A stretch of DNA of 64,000 nt, from assembly GCA_004794785.1 (NCBI GenBank), contig SJOL01006496.1:389991-453990 (forward strand), in the 5' to 3' direction. A model generated the notes under the pieces. That model had not been told where the DNA came from and ran no database searches. It worked only from the letters and a program-made list of their open reading frames with translations. Positions 23,001 to 34,134 of this stretch are shown one piece after another (within the stretch, counting starts at the first letter, position 1; every line of letters starts with the position of its first letter). The position numbers were made by a program, and so were the translations under genes. The DNA is from Opisthorchis felineus. Lineage: Eukaryota > Platyhelminthes > Trematoda > Opisthorchiida > Opisthorchiidae.

Positions 23001-26000
23001 GAAAACAAACGTGACCTGGTGATCGTGTGATCTAGTGAACTAATATGAAGACGTCTCACTGATTGGTTTCCCGTCTACCTTAAAACCTGATCAACTTGGT
23101 GACCTGCTCATTTGGTCTGATGAACCTTCTGTATCAAAAACGAATCGTTACCCAAATAAAAAAACTATCGATTGTTTGCCAAGCCCTTCTGAAACGACGA
23201 AAGTGACTCCTTTCAAACCAATTTGCATGAGAAATTATCCCAGCAATGGGATGCACACAGCCAGCACCGCAGCACATTTATCACACCATCACCACTCCAT
23301 AATAAACAGAGATACTCGACCTGATTCGACATGATTCGTCTTCGTGCCTCACCCACAAGTCATCTGTCAGTTTGTCCACAGTCGTGATGACCAGCATATA
23401 GTACTTAAGTGGATAAACCAGGAATTAGTCAACCCACCTGAGCGATTCAACCAACGATGGACACCACTGTCAAAGTCAGCAATAACACATACTGATTTGA
23501 AGACACCAAATCGGTGTATCACATTCAAACTTATCAGCACTTCTGTCATGAATAAATGAGCCCTTCCGGTGATTTTTGACCAAAGGGTGTGTGTCTCCAA
23601 ACTCCTTATGTATTTCAGTATGTTTATCTCAGAATTATCGGCGAAATTGCAATGTTGGTTCTTAAAACCATTTTTCTGGCAATATGTATAGAGATCAAAT
23701 CTTGTGACTGATAGGCAACATTCATCCATATCTCATAATACTTTTTAGTCACAGCATAAGGTTGTGGAAATTTGATAAATTTGCCCACGTGATGAACCTC
23801 AAGAAGGCCGAGAGCAATCGTTTTCTGTCAATAAGTTCTCAGTGAACTTACTAGTAGTTGTTCTGGCGAGGATGTTCACGTAGTTGGTTTCCAGAAAAAT
23901 ATGGCAGGCCTACTTCACATCACATCCATTATATATCAATCCAAACACTCATTCGTTAAATTAAGTAGCGTAAAGATGGATCTTAAACATTGTCAAGACC
24001 CCCCGGAATCATGTTCTACATGCGAGTGTGTGCTCACCGGATTAAGGGGAAACCAGGTGCAGTACAGTTCTAGACTAGACATTATACCACTTGAAATAGG
24101 CTTTGTTAAAAAGGAGACCAAACGTTTTCCTTCAACATTTGGGGACGTCCTTACCTGAGAGCCATTTAGTGGACTTGTAAACAACGAAAGCTTCATTCTG
24201 AAAACAGAGGCCACTTTTTTCTTTCCTTATCCCACTAAAGACGGACAGCCATCGTCCTTCTTAGGTGTGTCATCACTTGAAAGCTGCCCACTAAATCACC
24301 GCTTGTGATCGCCCATTACCTAAGGCGTTGCGAAACAGCTGAGGTACGGTCCTCAAAGCTCTCCCTGGCTTTTTTGCTTACATGAGACCCTTTACTGGAA
24401 GAATTGCGGGTCAAAGTCAGAATTTGATAATCGGTGTACGACGATGCACGCTCATGAAGAACAGCCAAGTCCTCACAGACAAGCCACTTGTGAGCTTCAT
24501 CTGGATAAACAAGTCCTCCCTTCGGGTGTAAGGCATCTTCACCTAAAGTTAACCGCTGTTCTCCCGTCTTTGGTCGTCAGCTTTTTTTCTGAATGATTGG
24601 ACCCAAAATGGCATCAGGTCTGGAGAATGCCTTGGCTTTCAATCATTCTATGTTGTTCTTATGCTCAAATGTCAGCACTTGTGTCTTCATATGAAATGTT
24701 TCGCTTGCACTTTCCGGTCTCCTGTGCCTGCACTTTATCACGGACTTTGGTCTTACGTCTCACGTTGTTCAAGGTAGTTACATAGGCCATTTGTTTCAGT
24801 AAAAACCACGTTTACGTGAGAACATCAGAGGCGATCATAGGCCTCCCCGATCAGTCAAAAAAAGAGCCTTGCATAGGCCTGTCTATCACTAGAAGGGATA
24901 AATAATTTGATATTCCAACATATGCGTTGCTACTTTCGCCGACTGGTAATTCAGCCACCCCAAGACCCACGGAAATCTATCATTAAATTCATACTGGGAT
25001 AAAACATCAAGTAAAATTTCTTCGTAAACTTGTCGAAGATTCATGAATAAGCTTCGCTTTTCGTGAACAAGAAAGATATTTATCGTCTTCTAGCAGCTAA
25101 ATACAGAACTGTGCGCTTGTCGATTGGTTTCCATAGCTAGCATAGCATGCTAGCATGCATTAGGAAAAATGTTTATTCAAGTATTCATATTTCTGCTGTT
25201 TTCCCATATGTACTCCATATTTACAAGCATACATGAAATGTACGATTACCATTACCATTGTACTACTGTCGCTATATTCTCGTGAGACACCCAAAAGCCA
25301 TCTTGCACTTGGGGCCTGTCAAAGAATATGCGGACGTTTTTTCCATCAAACCTATACAACCTATTCTCAGTTACACTTTCTTCCCGTGCAGACCCTCAGA
25401 CACCATCTTGATTTGAACGACGATGGCGTGATCACACTTCGCGAGTTCAAGGTTGGAATGGGACTAGTCGAAGACCCCATTGAGTGAGTTAAGTAAGCTT
25501 GGTTGGAAAAGGTTGATTATGCAAAGGCCCTAAAAATGCTCATCAAGTTAGGCTGGATGTAATAACAGTGGGTTCGCTTCAGTTTATGGATTTATCCGTT
25601 ATACCAAACTGTATAAATAAGAACCCTCGACCAATAGGTTGGTTGGAACGCATGCGCAACCCCGTGATAACCTTTCACCCCGGAGACCAATACCAGACAG
25701 TGAGGAGGCGACATTTCTAAGGCCGTCAGATTTACCAACTGGGGGATAACAATTATCGTACAGCTTGGGTACTGAACATTTGCGACTCAGCGTCTACGGG
25801 AGGATGACCGGCTTTCTCGCAACACTGATAACGCGCATATGCGAAGCACATGCATATTGCTCGGCTGGTGTTGACCACTAATTGAATTGATTTGTGCAGC
25901 GGTTTTATGCGGTCCACACGGCTACGCTCAATCCTCTGCAGACCCAAATTAGCAAATATTACCGGCTGAAAAAAACGAAGGTCTTCGCTCGCGGTAAACC

Positions 26001-29000
26001 GTTTAGGTGCATTACGTCAACATCAAATCCAGGTCACATAAACCTGTCAATGTGTAAACTGTATAACTGGTCGTGATGGGTCATTTGATTTTATCATTAC
26101 ATATCTGACAACGTAAAACCATACCTAACCATCCATAGGCCCATACGGAGGCAGCCAAACAGAACCGGATGACTTTTTAAGTTTCGGGGTAAACGATGAC
26201 CGGCGCTCTTGTGAAGCCAGGCATCGACCTCATCCGTATGAGTACACCACGACGGTGGCCAGGAATATTCGGTTCTATCGCTGAAGCAGGCTCGAATAAA
26301 TAATGCACAGAATGCGAACCAATTAAATCTGTCAAACTAACAATTTAAATTTGCATAAGCGAGCCAGCTGGACGAGGAACGCACATCTCATGTCAGGCTG
26401 ATTTTCGAGCTTATATTGTACTGTGACAATAATTGTCCCACTGTTTTTGGGATTCCTTATATAACTTATTCATTCAGTAATCGGAAATATTGGTGAATAG
26501 TTAACGTTTTAATTGTGTAGTCATCCATAGTCACCGCGTGTTAGTTACTGAAAAATGGACTTTGAATTTAAACTCATATTTAAAGTTCACATGCACGTAA
26601 GTGAAAATCTATTTATCATTCAGCCCATTCAGCTCAGTTTTACCATGATGATGACGATTGGTCAAAGATTTCTTTCGAGTATCCTCATAGAAATGTTATC
26701 AAATCAAGGAATAAGGTTGTGTTTGCACTTTTGCTGGTTTCCAGTGCAGAATGATGGATAAGTAAATTCCAAGCTCCGATGGCCCTACGAATGACCCTGA
26801 CCGCCGATACATCATCAACCGCGTTTAGCTTAATGTTACACATAAAGTTTGCTGAGGTGCTCATGACTGAACCACTGCGCAAAGTGGCACTAAGAATCGG
26901 AGTTTCTCGCGTTACTTTTAGTGTGCTCGGGTTGGGTCATTTTTGAGAACTTGATGTTGGATGCTCCAATTCCCTGTCTCATCTATCTGAATTTGACGCC
27001 TGGGATGCGACATTAATTATCACAAAGAACACTTTTCAGGACTTGTGAGCTTATCCGGAGCTGGTTGGTGGCCTAGACGGCGAAATGCAACCGCTTTTGA
27101 AGGAATCAAGCAGCCTGTCAGTGAACTAGCGGTATTCGAATAAACCCGAATGGCGAATCAATGGGAGCAACGGAAAGTTGGTTCTGCCTATAAATTCCAC
27201 GACACAAGATTACCAACGTGCATAATGTATTGGATCCATAGCCACAAATCGCATGGTTCAAGGAACGATAGATAACTCAGCAGTCAACTGTCCGCAGTTT
27301 TATCCGATTAAATTGCTGGTTTCAGCGTCTGGACTGGTGAGCCTTTAAATATCTCGTCCCTTACTAAAAGAACCAATGAAAAACAATGGTGAAGGTTTAC
27401 TGGTGTGCACAATTTCGGAAAAACACGTGGTTCAAAGTGGCCGTCAGTCCTTTTCGTGAGATCTCATCTAAAGATCGGGCATGGATACCGAGTCGAAAGA
27501 ATGTTGTGCAGTGAAGACATCTCAATGATCTGCAGGTAAAATAAGTGCACCGTGGGGCTTACTGCATTATGAATCCCGTCCTAGTACGTTGTGAGATTGG
27601 AAGATGGTACTTTCTGAATCCATTACGAAGCAATTACTTTTGAATGAAAGAATACTGAACAACCAAGGAAATGCTGAGTAATTGTGCAGAGATCTGACGT
27701 AAATACTAATGGACGACAATCTTACAAGCATTCTTGAAAGTCAATGGATCCGTAAATGAATACACCTAATCACTTGTCAGGGCTGTAGCTGATCATACCC
27801 AAGAACGAAGATAAGATTGGTTTGATGAGAGCAATTCTCTAAGTTTCGTGAGATGGGCACCGCTAATGGTCACCGACAAATAGGAGACGGCTGTACAGTG
27901 CTTATCGGCTTTCAGAATAGGTTGGCTTCATTAACATGGTGAAATCTCTATTGAAAATTTGGCTTTCCTCAAAGTATTCCAGGATTCGATGGGTTCACAA
28001 GTAACGGAGCAGTATGGATACGCAAGAAGAATGCTTGTGAAAGTAAATACTCAGTAATAAACCACACATACCGCAGAGCGTCAGCATGCAAATTTTTGTT
28101 GTCAAAGTGGTATCAACGAGTCTTAACTAATTTGTCAATACGTAAGTTTCACCCGACATCCGAGCAGATGACAAACTTATCGGGTCTGTCTGGATTCTTG
28201 CAGATGAGAGACAGCAGTTTTCAAAACTACTTATCGTGCTAGCGGGTTTTTGTTTCAGCTATACTCTCTACGTGGTTGATCCAGTTACGGGCATTCAGGA
28301 TGCAGATGAGGCCAAAGTGCCTGCAAAATTGGAGAGCGGCGTTAAAAGACGAATTACTTACAGTCATTCAAGTTGAAAGAACCGGTACTGCATAGGAAAC
28401 TTATCTATATGATGTGCATCATCAGCGGTACAAGTTACCTCCAGGATTCAGCAATGGATATTATGCATTGAGAAGGAAGTCGATAAAAGAAAATCCCGGT
28501 TTGATCCGTTAATTCTTCCAGTCACCTGATGGATAGGATTATGGGAAAAACTGTAGGAAGTGTGGATTTAGAAAATGTCATAAATAAAGTTGATTGTCTT
28601 TCTGCCTCCTCCCAAAAACAAGAGCAGTATCGTCAACTAGACCATCCATTCAACTGAATATTTGTAGACTTTAGTGAAGCCTTCGAGTTAGCTCACAGTC
28701 ACAGAGCAGCACTACCGGAAACTTGGCTGTTCGGATAAATTGGTCGACCTCATAAAACCCTTGGTTCAACTGCTTCTGTGCGACCGCATTTACCGAGTTC
28801 GAGATTCGCATTGGAGTGAAACAGGATTGTGCCCTTGTCCCAACTCCATTCAGCCTGCATTTCACAACAAACAACACCGTCCTTCGCCATTGTAACTCTA
28901 GAAAGTAAATCAACGTAGATCGGAAGGTTATTTGTTTAGTTCGACGCGTTCCTTAACCTAATAACCTTTGCGTAAATTCAACTTCCACTAGCAAAAGTTC

Positions 29001-32000
29001 AAAGACGAATACAGTTTATTTTCGCATTTCGAAGCAAGCCACAACGCCAGACATTTAGTAACTATCTGAATTTGAACCTTTCTAAGGCGCTTGTCTTTTA
29101 ATAAGCCAACACCGGAGCTTCAGGGCGAAACATGAAGATAAAATATGTAGAAAGATAATCGCTCAGCTGTAACACCCTTTCTTTGCCTAGCTGCCTTGCC
29201 ACCCGAAGGAAGCAGAAGGGCTGGGGTACTGCCAGGTTTCCCAAGCCTGGACTGGAAGTCGAGATGCAGAGGTCGGGTTCGAACCACGGACCTTCCAGTC
29301 AGTAAATCCGCGCTCTAACCACTGAGCCATCTCGCCCTGCATGAAAACTCAACCCAATGGTTTTGAGTTAACTTGGTGCATAAAATTCCGCTAACCTTAA
29401 GAAAGACGTTTGGCACAACCATCTCTTAGGCATATGCACGAAGACGACAGTTTACGGGGCTGTTGTACTGCCATTTCTGCTACAAGGCAGAAAAATGTGG
29501 GCGGTATATGTAACCAGCACGGGTTGCTGACCAATGTAGCTTGAAATGATCACGCACATTCTTTGGGATCAGTTTGACAGTTCAGTCATGAAGGTAGAAG
29601 CCCAGTAAACACGAGCGCTAATGGAGTCAAGTACAGCCCGAAGTACAAGAGTCATTGCTACTGGCTACATTTAGCACCAGAACAATCAGTGCATCTAATT
29701 TCACACAACTACAATGCGATTGATGTCGACCGCAAATTTGAAAACTTTGTACATCATTTTGTATAGGCCTCAGGGCTGTCTCAGAATTCAGTTAACCACA
29801 ATACCCCTTGGCTGAAAGAGAATTTTAGGTGCCTTGAAAACAAACTTAGGTAGTCGAAGTTGGACAACTAATGTACAAATTTGAAAGACCATCTGTTTTT
29901 TCGAGACCCAAGTAGGAACAGACGCACGTATCCACAACTCTAACGCGTGTTCGGAATTTTGCGGGATTCTCTGACTTTGATGCGGGGAATGTCCTAGTAA
30001 GCGTATCCTGAAATGCTTCCCTTGGCCCATCGGGCACCAACCAGCTGTCGTTGTTCCCTACACTATAAACGCATAAGACTAGTTTTTACAGAGACGTATA
30101 TCTATGAAATATTCCGCAAAAATCCGCTGATTTAATACAAAACAAACGTCACTGGTGTTTGAATTTTCAGGGAGGAATGTCTACATTTTTCGTTTCTATA
30201 TAAATGGCGGGCCACAGGACTGACGTGCGTTGCGTGTCGATCAACAGTATGCAGCGTATCAACGTTCATATGAAGTGTCTTCATTCTAACTCTCTAAATG
30301 CACTGAGATTTCTTACATGGCCTGTAGCTAGTCTCTTACCCAGCGACAGACTTCGTCCTGAGCAAAAATCCAATTTAACGTTTTGATATTAACCTCAAAC
30401 CTATATCTGCTATTTATTCATGTTGCCGGTCCATCTAGCCTGGTGGACAGTCCCTCAGCCATCTATACAACAATTGTTTTGGAATGTGATCCGATCCTAC
30501 GTGCTCCATATGGCCTAACCAGCTGGTTGTGGATCATGATGCTTTTGGATTTATATAACTAGGCCTATCGAAGAATCTGAGTGTTCGGAATCCAGGCTGA
30601 CTGGTATGTGCCCCCACACTTCTGCAGGCAGTTAAAGTGAATTCAGTCGAGGATTTGGATAAGACAGCAGTATACTTCGTGCTTCTCCGTCGAGTCATCA
30701 GCCAGCGAATGCAGTGGTGACGTGACGGAAGATGTATGAGTGACAGTTTCACTATCGGTCACCTCCACGTTCACTTCACTTCGGTTTATCTCCTGCGACA
30801 GGTGGAGTAGGTTTCACAGGAGTTGAGTATTGTCACCGCCGCAGTACAACTGATCGTAGATTGAGACCCAATTCCCGTTTTAGGTAGGACGCTGAAACGC
30901 ATATGCTGGGATGAGACCAAACACTTCCAAATCTAATTCAACGGATCCCGATGCAGGTAATCAACTGTCCTAGGAACAGCAACCTCGAAAATGGTAAAGA
31001 AGCCAGTGAAAGTATACAAGGTTTGCCCTCGGGTTTTCCAACAGCCTTATCGAACCACTGAAGTCATCACTGTGCTAAAAGTTAGATGAGTTGTGGGATA
31101 GAAAAGCGGATTTCTCCAAAAATCAAAAAGAAGTATGTTGTCAATCTTTAAAATGTCTAGTAGATGCCTTAGACAGAAACTGCCGAAAGCTCCGACTTTG
31201 TGAATATTTCACACTCAACTCGGCCAGCGGACAACTTGTCGCCTAGAATGTGCGAGCGATTGTACTCAAGCTGATGTCTACTTTCTCCGTAAGGTCTTCA
31301 TAGTTTGTATAGAGGCGTGTCTTACTGTATTTATAAGCACGTCGTTTTGTGCTTTCGCTTGTCTGTTAAGTGGAATAACGCTAGTGCTGAACAGTGGTGA
31401 CAAGAAAATCAGTAGTCTATTCTCCGTAACATCATATTCTAAACTTCGGTGACCAGCAGATTCGATGACAGCAATAAGTTTGACTGACAAGCCATCAGCA
31501 AATGGGATCATCCGTGATGATTTGGTGAATAAGTCCAAGAACAGGGCAAAAGACGATGAAACAAACTGTTTGCAGCTGGAATTTGGTTCCATTTTCCAGA
31601 AGTCGACGAAGAGTGGGTATCTGGCCCGCTTAATCTAGACAAAAACCAGCAGGATTGGCTCGTCTTAGATCACATGACACAGAAGCAAAGATCTTCACAT
31701 CAGTGTCTATGTGAATGATTCCGCGATACTTTTTGCATACTATACTGTCACCGTTCTTGGGTTTGAAAGCAAAGCTGAGACCCCGCCTCTTAAATGGAAG
31801 GGAAAGTATGTACAGATGGAGAGAGATTACAAGGAGGTTACATCTACGCACCTTGGGAGGAATGAAACCTTTCCTTGAGCCTTTTTTATTTTTAAAGCGA
31901 TTGATAATCAAAATAAACGCTGTTGGACTAGGTGGTTTGGAGCTAATGCTGCAGTGTTCCGACATAGATGTATTTATGTTCCGAGTTTGAAGATCGGGTT

Positions 32001-32961
32001 GGCTTAACAATAGGCTAAAATATTCCACCCACTGTTTTCCTTCACTGAGTGATCCACATTTAGCACTTCGTTTTGTTTTCCAAGGGGACTGTACAAATAA
32101 AACCAAGCAGACAGAACAGCGTGGTATGTAACTAACCTTCGAGGATTTCTCCATAATCGAAGCCAAATTCGACTGGCAGAAAATGCGGTAATCACTGGCG
32201 AAAATAGCGGGATCACTTCGGAAAATTCAGAAGTCAAGAGCTTTGTTTAGATGCTCCCGTAAGAAAGTTAGTGAGGTTAGATACGTGCTTCAACTACGGA
32301 CCAAATGATTTCTGGGGTCATGTAACTAGCTGACAGCCAACCTCTTGTTTGAGTCTCTTTTCACTGAGTTGGAGAACTTTGATGGGTCTAAATGTCGAGG
32401 GTTTGCACAGTAGCGAAATGGAAGCTGGCTGTCGCTTGCAAGCAGGGTGGTCTGATTCCCACGTATTCTTCTTTGCGGCTCCTCGATATGACTGACTGTC
32501 GACTAGTGACACCCGCTGATATTTTCTAGGGACAGAGTCGACTTGAGAGTTGGTATGACCGCAATTCGAACACCACATTGGTAAACGCCACTCGGGATGC
32601 TGGGAGCAAATAATGGTGATGACCAGAGGGCATGACGCAGCAAAGCTGATATGTTTGTCACCCTTTTGGCATCATTTTTTCTGGAGGGAACTTGCCTAGG
32701 ATATGAGGCTAAGGTAGGCCTGTCAACTTGCAAAAGGATTCCAGTCACGCTCGGTTATCTGTATTTCATCCCCAGACATGCCATTAATTATGCTTCGCCA
32801 CTCATCAAAAAGAATTTCCTTGACGGTTAAACCCACTGAAAAAAATCACATTTATATAAGGCACAGTGCTTTAAACATGTGCTGTCGAAATTCCGGGTTA
32901 CACTAGGTTCAGAAATGTGAGCGCTTTGCGGGCAAGGTGATGCAAGACAAGGGCAACCTCG

Positions 32962-32992
<31 letters not shown>

Positions 32993-33489
32993 ATATATAT
33001 ATATATATAATATTTGTGAGTTGCATACCGAACCGTTGTAGTTCAGCCAGTGGTAAGCAACCATCCCCTCTACGGGGATTCGTAGGACACCTGGCTTGGG
33101 TTTTCTGGTCTTGGACAAACACGTAATCTTGAAGGCTACGCACAAAACTCCCATAGAACTGAAATCGCGTAATTTTGCTTCCCACGGATGTTTCTTAATT
33201 CGTCCAACATTAGCCTTGTTCGTGGGTTCCGTCCACTGTCCTGTCACTCAGAATAATAACGCTTTTTTTCGTTCGCAGCTGGAGAAAGGTGTTTGACGCA
33301 CTAGACCATTCAAAAACTGGCGAAATTACGACAGAAGAAATCAAGACCATATTCGATCGCCTGGATATACCAATGGTTTCCGCAGGCATCGTAGAATGGA
33401 TTGCTGAGTGCGATACAAACAAGAATGGGACATTGGATTATGAAGAATTTCTCAAATTTGTCAGGGCAGAAGCTACAAGGTCATCATAA
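16925..33489 (+). CDS. Gene 2: six-EF-hand calcium-binding protein (5 coding exons), paralogue of gene 1
   Basis: CDS join 16925-17065, 17336-17430, 18877-19012, 25392-25483, 33279-33489, giving 224 residues. GT-AG borders and intron phases are the same as gene 1. Seen: EF loops at about residues 20-31, 54-65, 97-108, 131-142, 164-175 and 200-211. Loop 2 (DLDRDQEISFEE) has Gln instead of Gly at position 6. Loops 5 and 6 are less acidic (Ser/Thr/Asn at positions 3 and 5). No other domain or signal peptide is present. Met 16925 was chosen over an in-frame Met at 16898 because it sits in the same AAAATG context as gene 1, just after an acceptor motif ending at 16916. The paralogue sits head-to-tail with gene 1, which supports tandem duplication. 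Introns 3 and 4 are 6.4 and 7.8 kb; intron 4 is full of retroelement debris. Function is inferred to be calcium binding; target and tissue are unknown. Confidence 0.88.
17336..17430 (+). CDS. Gene 2 coding exon 2 (B module, EF-hand 2)
   Basis: The exon is 95 nt, follows acceptor atattttcag, runs from phase 0 to phase 2 and ends AC|gtgagt. The loop DLDRDQEISFEE keeps acidic ligands but has Gln for the turn Gly at position 6, so calcium affinity may be altered. Confidence 0.86.
17583..17620 (+). repeat. tRNA-like A-box fragment, probable SINE remnant
   Basis: The stretch TAGCTCAGTCAGTGGAGCA resembles the 5' half of a tRNA with its A box. No matching 3' half or B box follows, so this is a remnant rather than a tRNA gene. 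Confidence 0.35.
18786..18826 (+). promoter_or_regulatory. Possible internal TATA box and alternative start in gene 2
   Basis: TATAAA at 18786-18791 lies 38 bases before an ATG at 18824. From that ATG an 18-residue leader (MSSKLINKYLECLYPPCS) reads in frame through the exon 3 acceptor into TEEQKRS. Use of this start would give a four-EF-hand protein of about 163 residues from exons 3-5. The sequence only permits this; chance is a fair alternative. Confidence 0.25.
18877..19012 (+). CDS. Gene 2 coding exon 3 (second A module, EF-hand 3)
   Basis: The exon is 136 nt, follows acceptor ccatgcag, completes the split Thr codon and ends in phase 0 at GAA|gtatgt. The loop is DVDKDGRISTEE, canonical. 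The reading frame stays open upstream of the acceptor to an ATG at 18824, so an alternative first exon is possible. Confidence 0.87.
19013..25391 (+). other. Gene 2 intron 3 (6.4 kb)
   Basis: The borders are gtatgt and gtgcag. I recognise no exon, RNA gene or transposon inside. Open frames up to about 120 codons (for example 23367-23729 on the minus strand) have no known motif. Confidence 0.6.
25392..25483 (+). CDS. Gene 2 coding exon 4 (second B module, EF-hand 4)
   Basis: The exon is 92 nt, follows acceptor tcccgtgcag, runs from phase 0 to phase 2 and ends GA|gtgagt. The loop is DLNDDGVITLRE, canonical, followed by GMGLVEDPI as in gene 1 exon 4. Confidence 0.87.
28660..29720 (+). mobile_element. 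Decayed LINE reverse transcriptase fragment (+), interrupted by a SINE
   Basis: Translated + strand pieces run in the order expected for a non-LTR reverse transcriptase. These are FVDFSEAFELAHSH (motif A region), IGVKQDCALVPTPFSLHF split over frames (the GxxQGC..P region), LNLSKALVF, ANTGASGRN, and after the SINE TVYGAVVLPFLLQGRKMWAVY (thumb or post-RT region). Stops and frameshifts are frequent, so it is dead. It resembles the flatworm LINE type often annotated as craniofacial-development-protein-like. No endonuclease domain was recognised upstream. Confidence 0.68.
29145..29341 (-). repeat. tRNA-derived SINE (minus strand), copy 1
   Basis: On the minus strand the head reads GATGGCTCAGTGGTTAGAGC, with an A box (TGGCTCAGTGG, 29319-29329) and a perfect B box GGTTCGAACCC (29275-29285). 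The tRNA-unrelated tail contains GGCAGCTAGGCAAAGAAAGG. That tail matches the copy at 61.52 kb, which defines a family. It sits inside the LINE remnant at 28.66-29.72 kb and is therefore younger than it. It is not a tRNA gene: the 3' acceptor half is missing and the tail is long. Confidence 0.7.
31200..32600 (-). mobile_element. Decayed LINE fragment (minus strand), post-endonuclease to reverse transcriptase
   Basis: On the minus strand, from the 32.6 kb end, pieces include SYRGAAK (end of a LINE endonuclease), CKKYRGIIHIDTDVKIFAS (reverse transcriptase block 0, usual form NYRGISL-D-A-KI) and ANPAGFC. A frameshifted IPTLRRLLENGTKFQLQTVCF and HQIITDDPIC follow. This is the QAGFRxGRGCxDQIFTLR-type region of flatworm LINEs. 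The 178-codon open frame at 31630-32166 is part of this remnant, not a host gene. Boundaries are approximate. Confidence 0.6.
32961..33013. repeat. AT/TA microsatellite
   Basis: An imperfect (TA)n run with two short phase slips lies about 265 bases before the gene 2 last exon. Confidence 0.95.
33279..33489 (+). CDS. Gene 2 last coding exon (C module, EF-hands 5 and 6)
   Basis: The exon follows acceptor tcgttcgcag, completes the split Asp codon, encodes 69 residues starting WRKVF and stops at TAA 33487-33489. The loops are DHSKTGEITTEE and DTNKNGTLDYEE, less acidic than in gene 1 but with Asp1, Gly6 and Glu12 kept. Confidence 0.88.
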
Positions 33490-34128
33490 AAAATTTTTAA
33501 TTTGTGTGTTGCTCATCTGTCAGGTGCACTAATTGCGCACACTTACTCGACTGCTCACTTTGGCCACAGTCAAATGAATGAAATCGTGCATGCGAAAATT
33601 TTATTTTTTTCCAATTTTCAGTCCAAGCACATACCCCATTATCCCCCGTATCCTTCATTTTGGCATTTTGGCGAAGGGACGCTGATGATATTTCAAAGTT
33701 TACATCAGTCTTACATAAACCACACGCGTTTATCTTTCACTAGCAGGTGCACGGATATTTACCAAAACAAAACAACTGTGATTAGATATGGAATACAAAC
33801 GTAATCAGCTTACGCGTTGCTTTCTTCCTGATAGCGAACATAGTTACCTTGTGTTTACGACACACCGTAGCGTGAAGATTGATTGCCAGATCAGCGACTA
33901 GTCAAACAGAAAACTGACAAATCGATTTGAGCACAGGTCGAATTCTCAGCCACCTAGCTGCCGCTGTTGGCACTTTCGTGATCTGGACTTTCCAGTCAGT
34001 GTGTGCGGTATTGCGATTTGATGTGGGATATGTCTCGGTGTAGCTGTACTCACCGGGACATTGGACTACGATATAGGTGCATTCGTTCGCCAGTTATTAA
34101 CATTCCCGGTCTTCCGAGTTGTGGTGGA

Positions 34129-34134
34129 ATAAAG
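34129..34134 (+). terminator. Possible gene 2 poly(A) signal (AATAAA)
   Basis: This AATAAA hexamer is about 640 bases after the gene 2 stop codon. It is a plausible distal signal, with no supporting cleavage evidence. Confidence 0.3.

Larger units (their letters stand above)
25484..33278 (+). other. Gene 2 intron 4 (7.8 kb)
   Basis: The borders are gtgagt and cgcag. Two LINE remnants of different types and opposite orientation lie at about 28.66-29.72 kb and 31.2-32.6 kb, with a SINE nested in the first. A dinucleotide microsatellite starts at 32961. I recognise nothing in 25.5-28.6 kb. Confidence 0.7.

Noticed and set aside
29268..29341. tRNA gene on the minus strand
   Set aside because: A and B boxes are good, but there is no matching acceptor stem or 3' half. 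The sequence continues into a tail shared with the copy at 61.5 kb, so it is a SINE.
31630..32166. 178-residue host protein on the minus strand
   Set aside because: It contains LINE reverse transcriptase block 0 motifs (CKKYRGI, ANPAGFC) and continues as frameshifted LINE on both sides.
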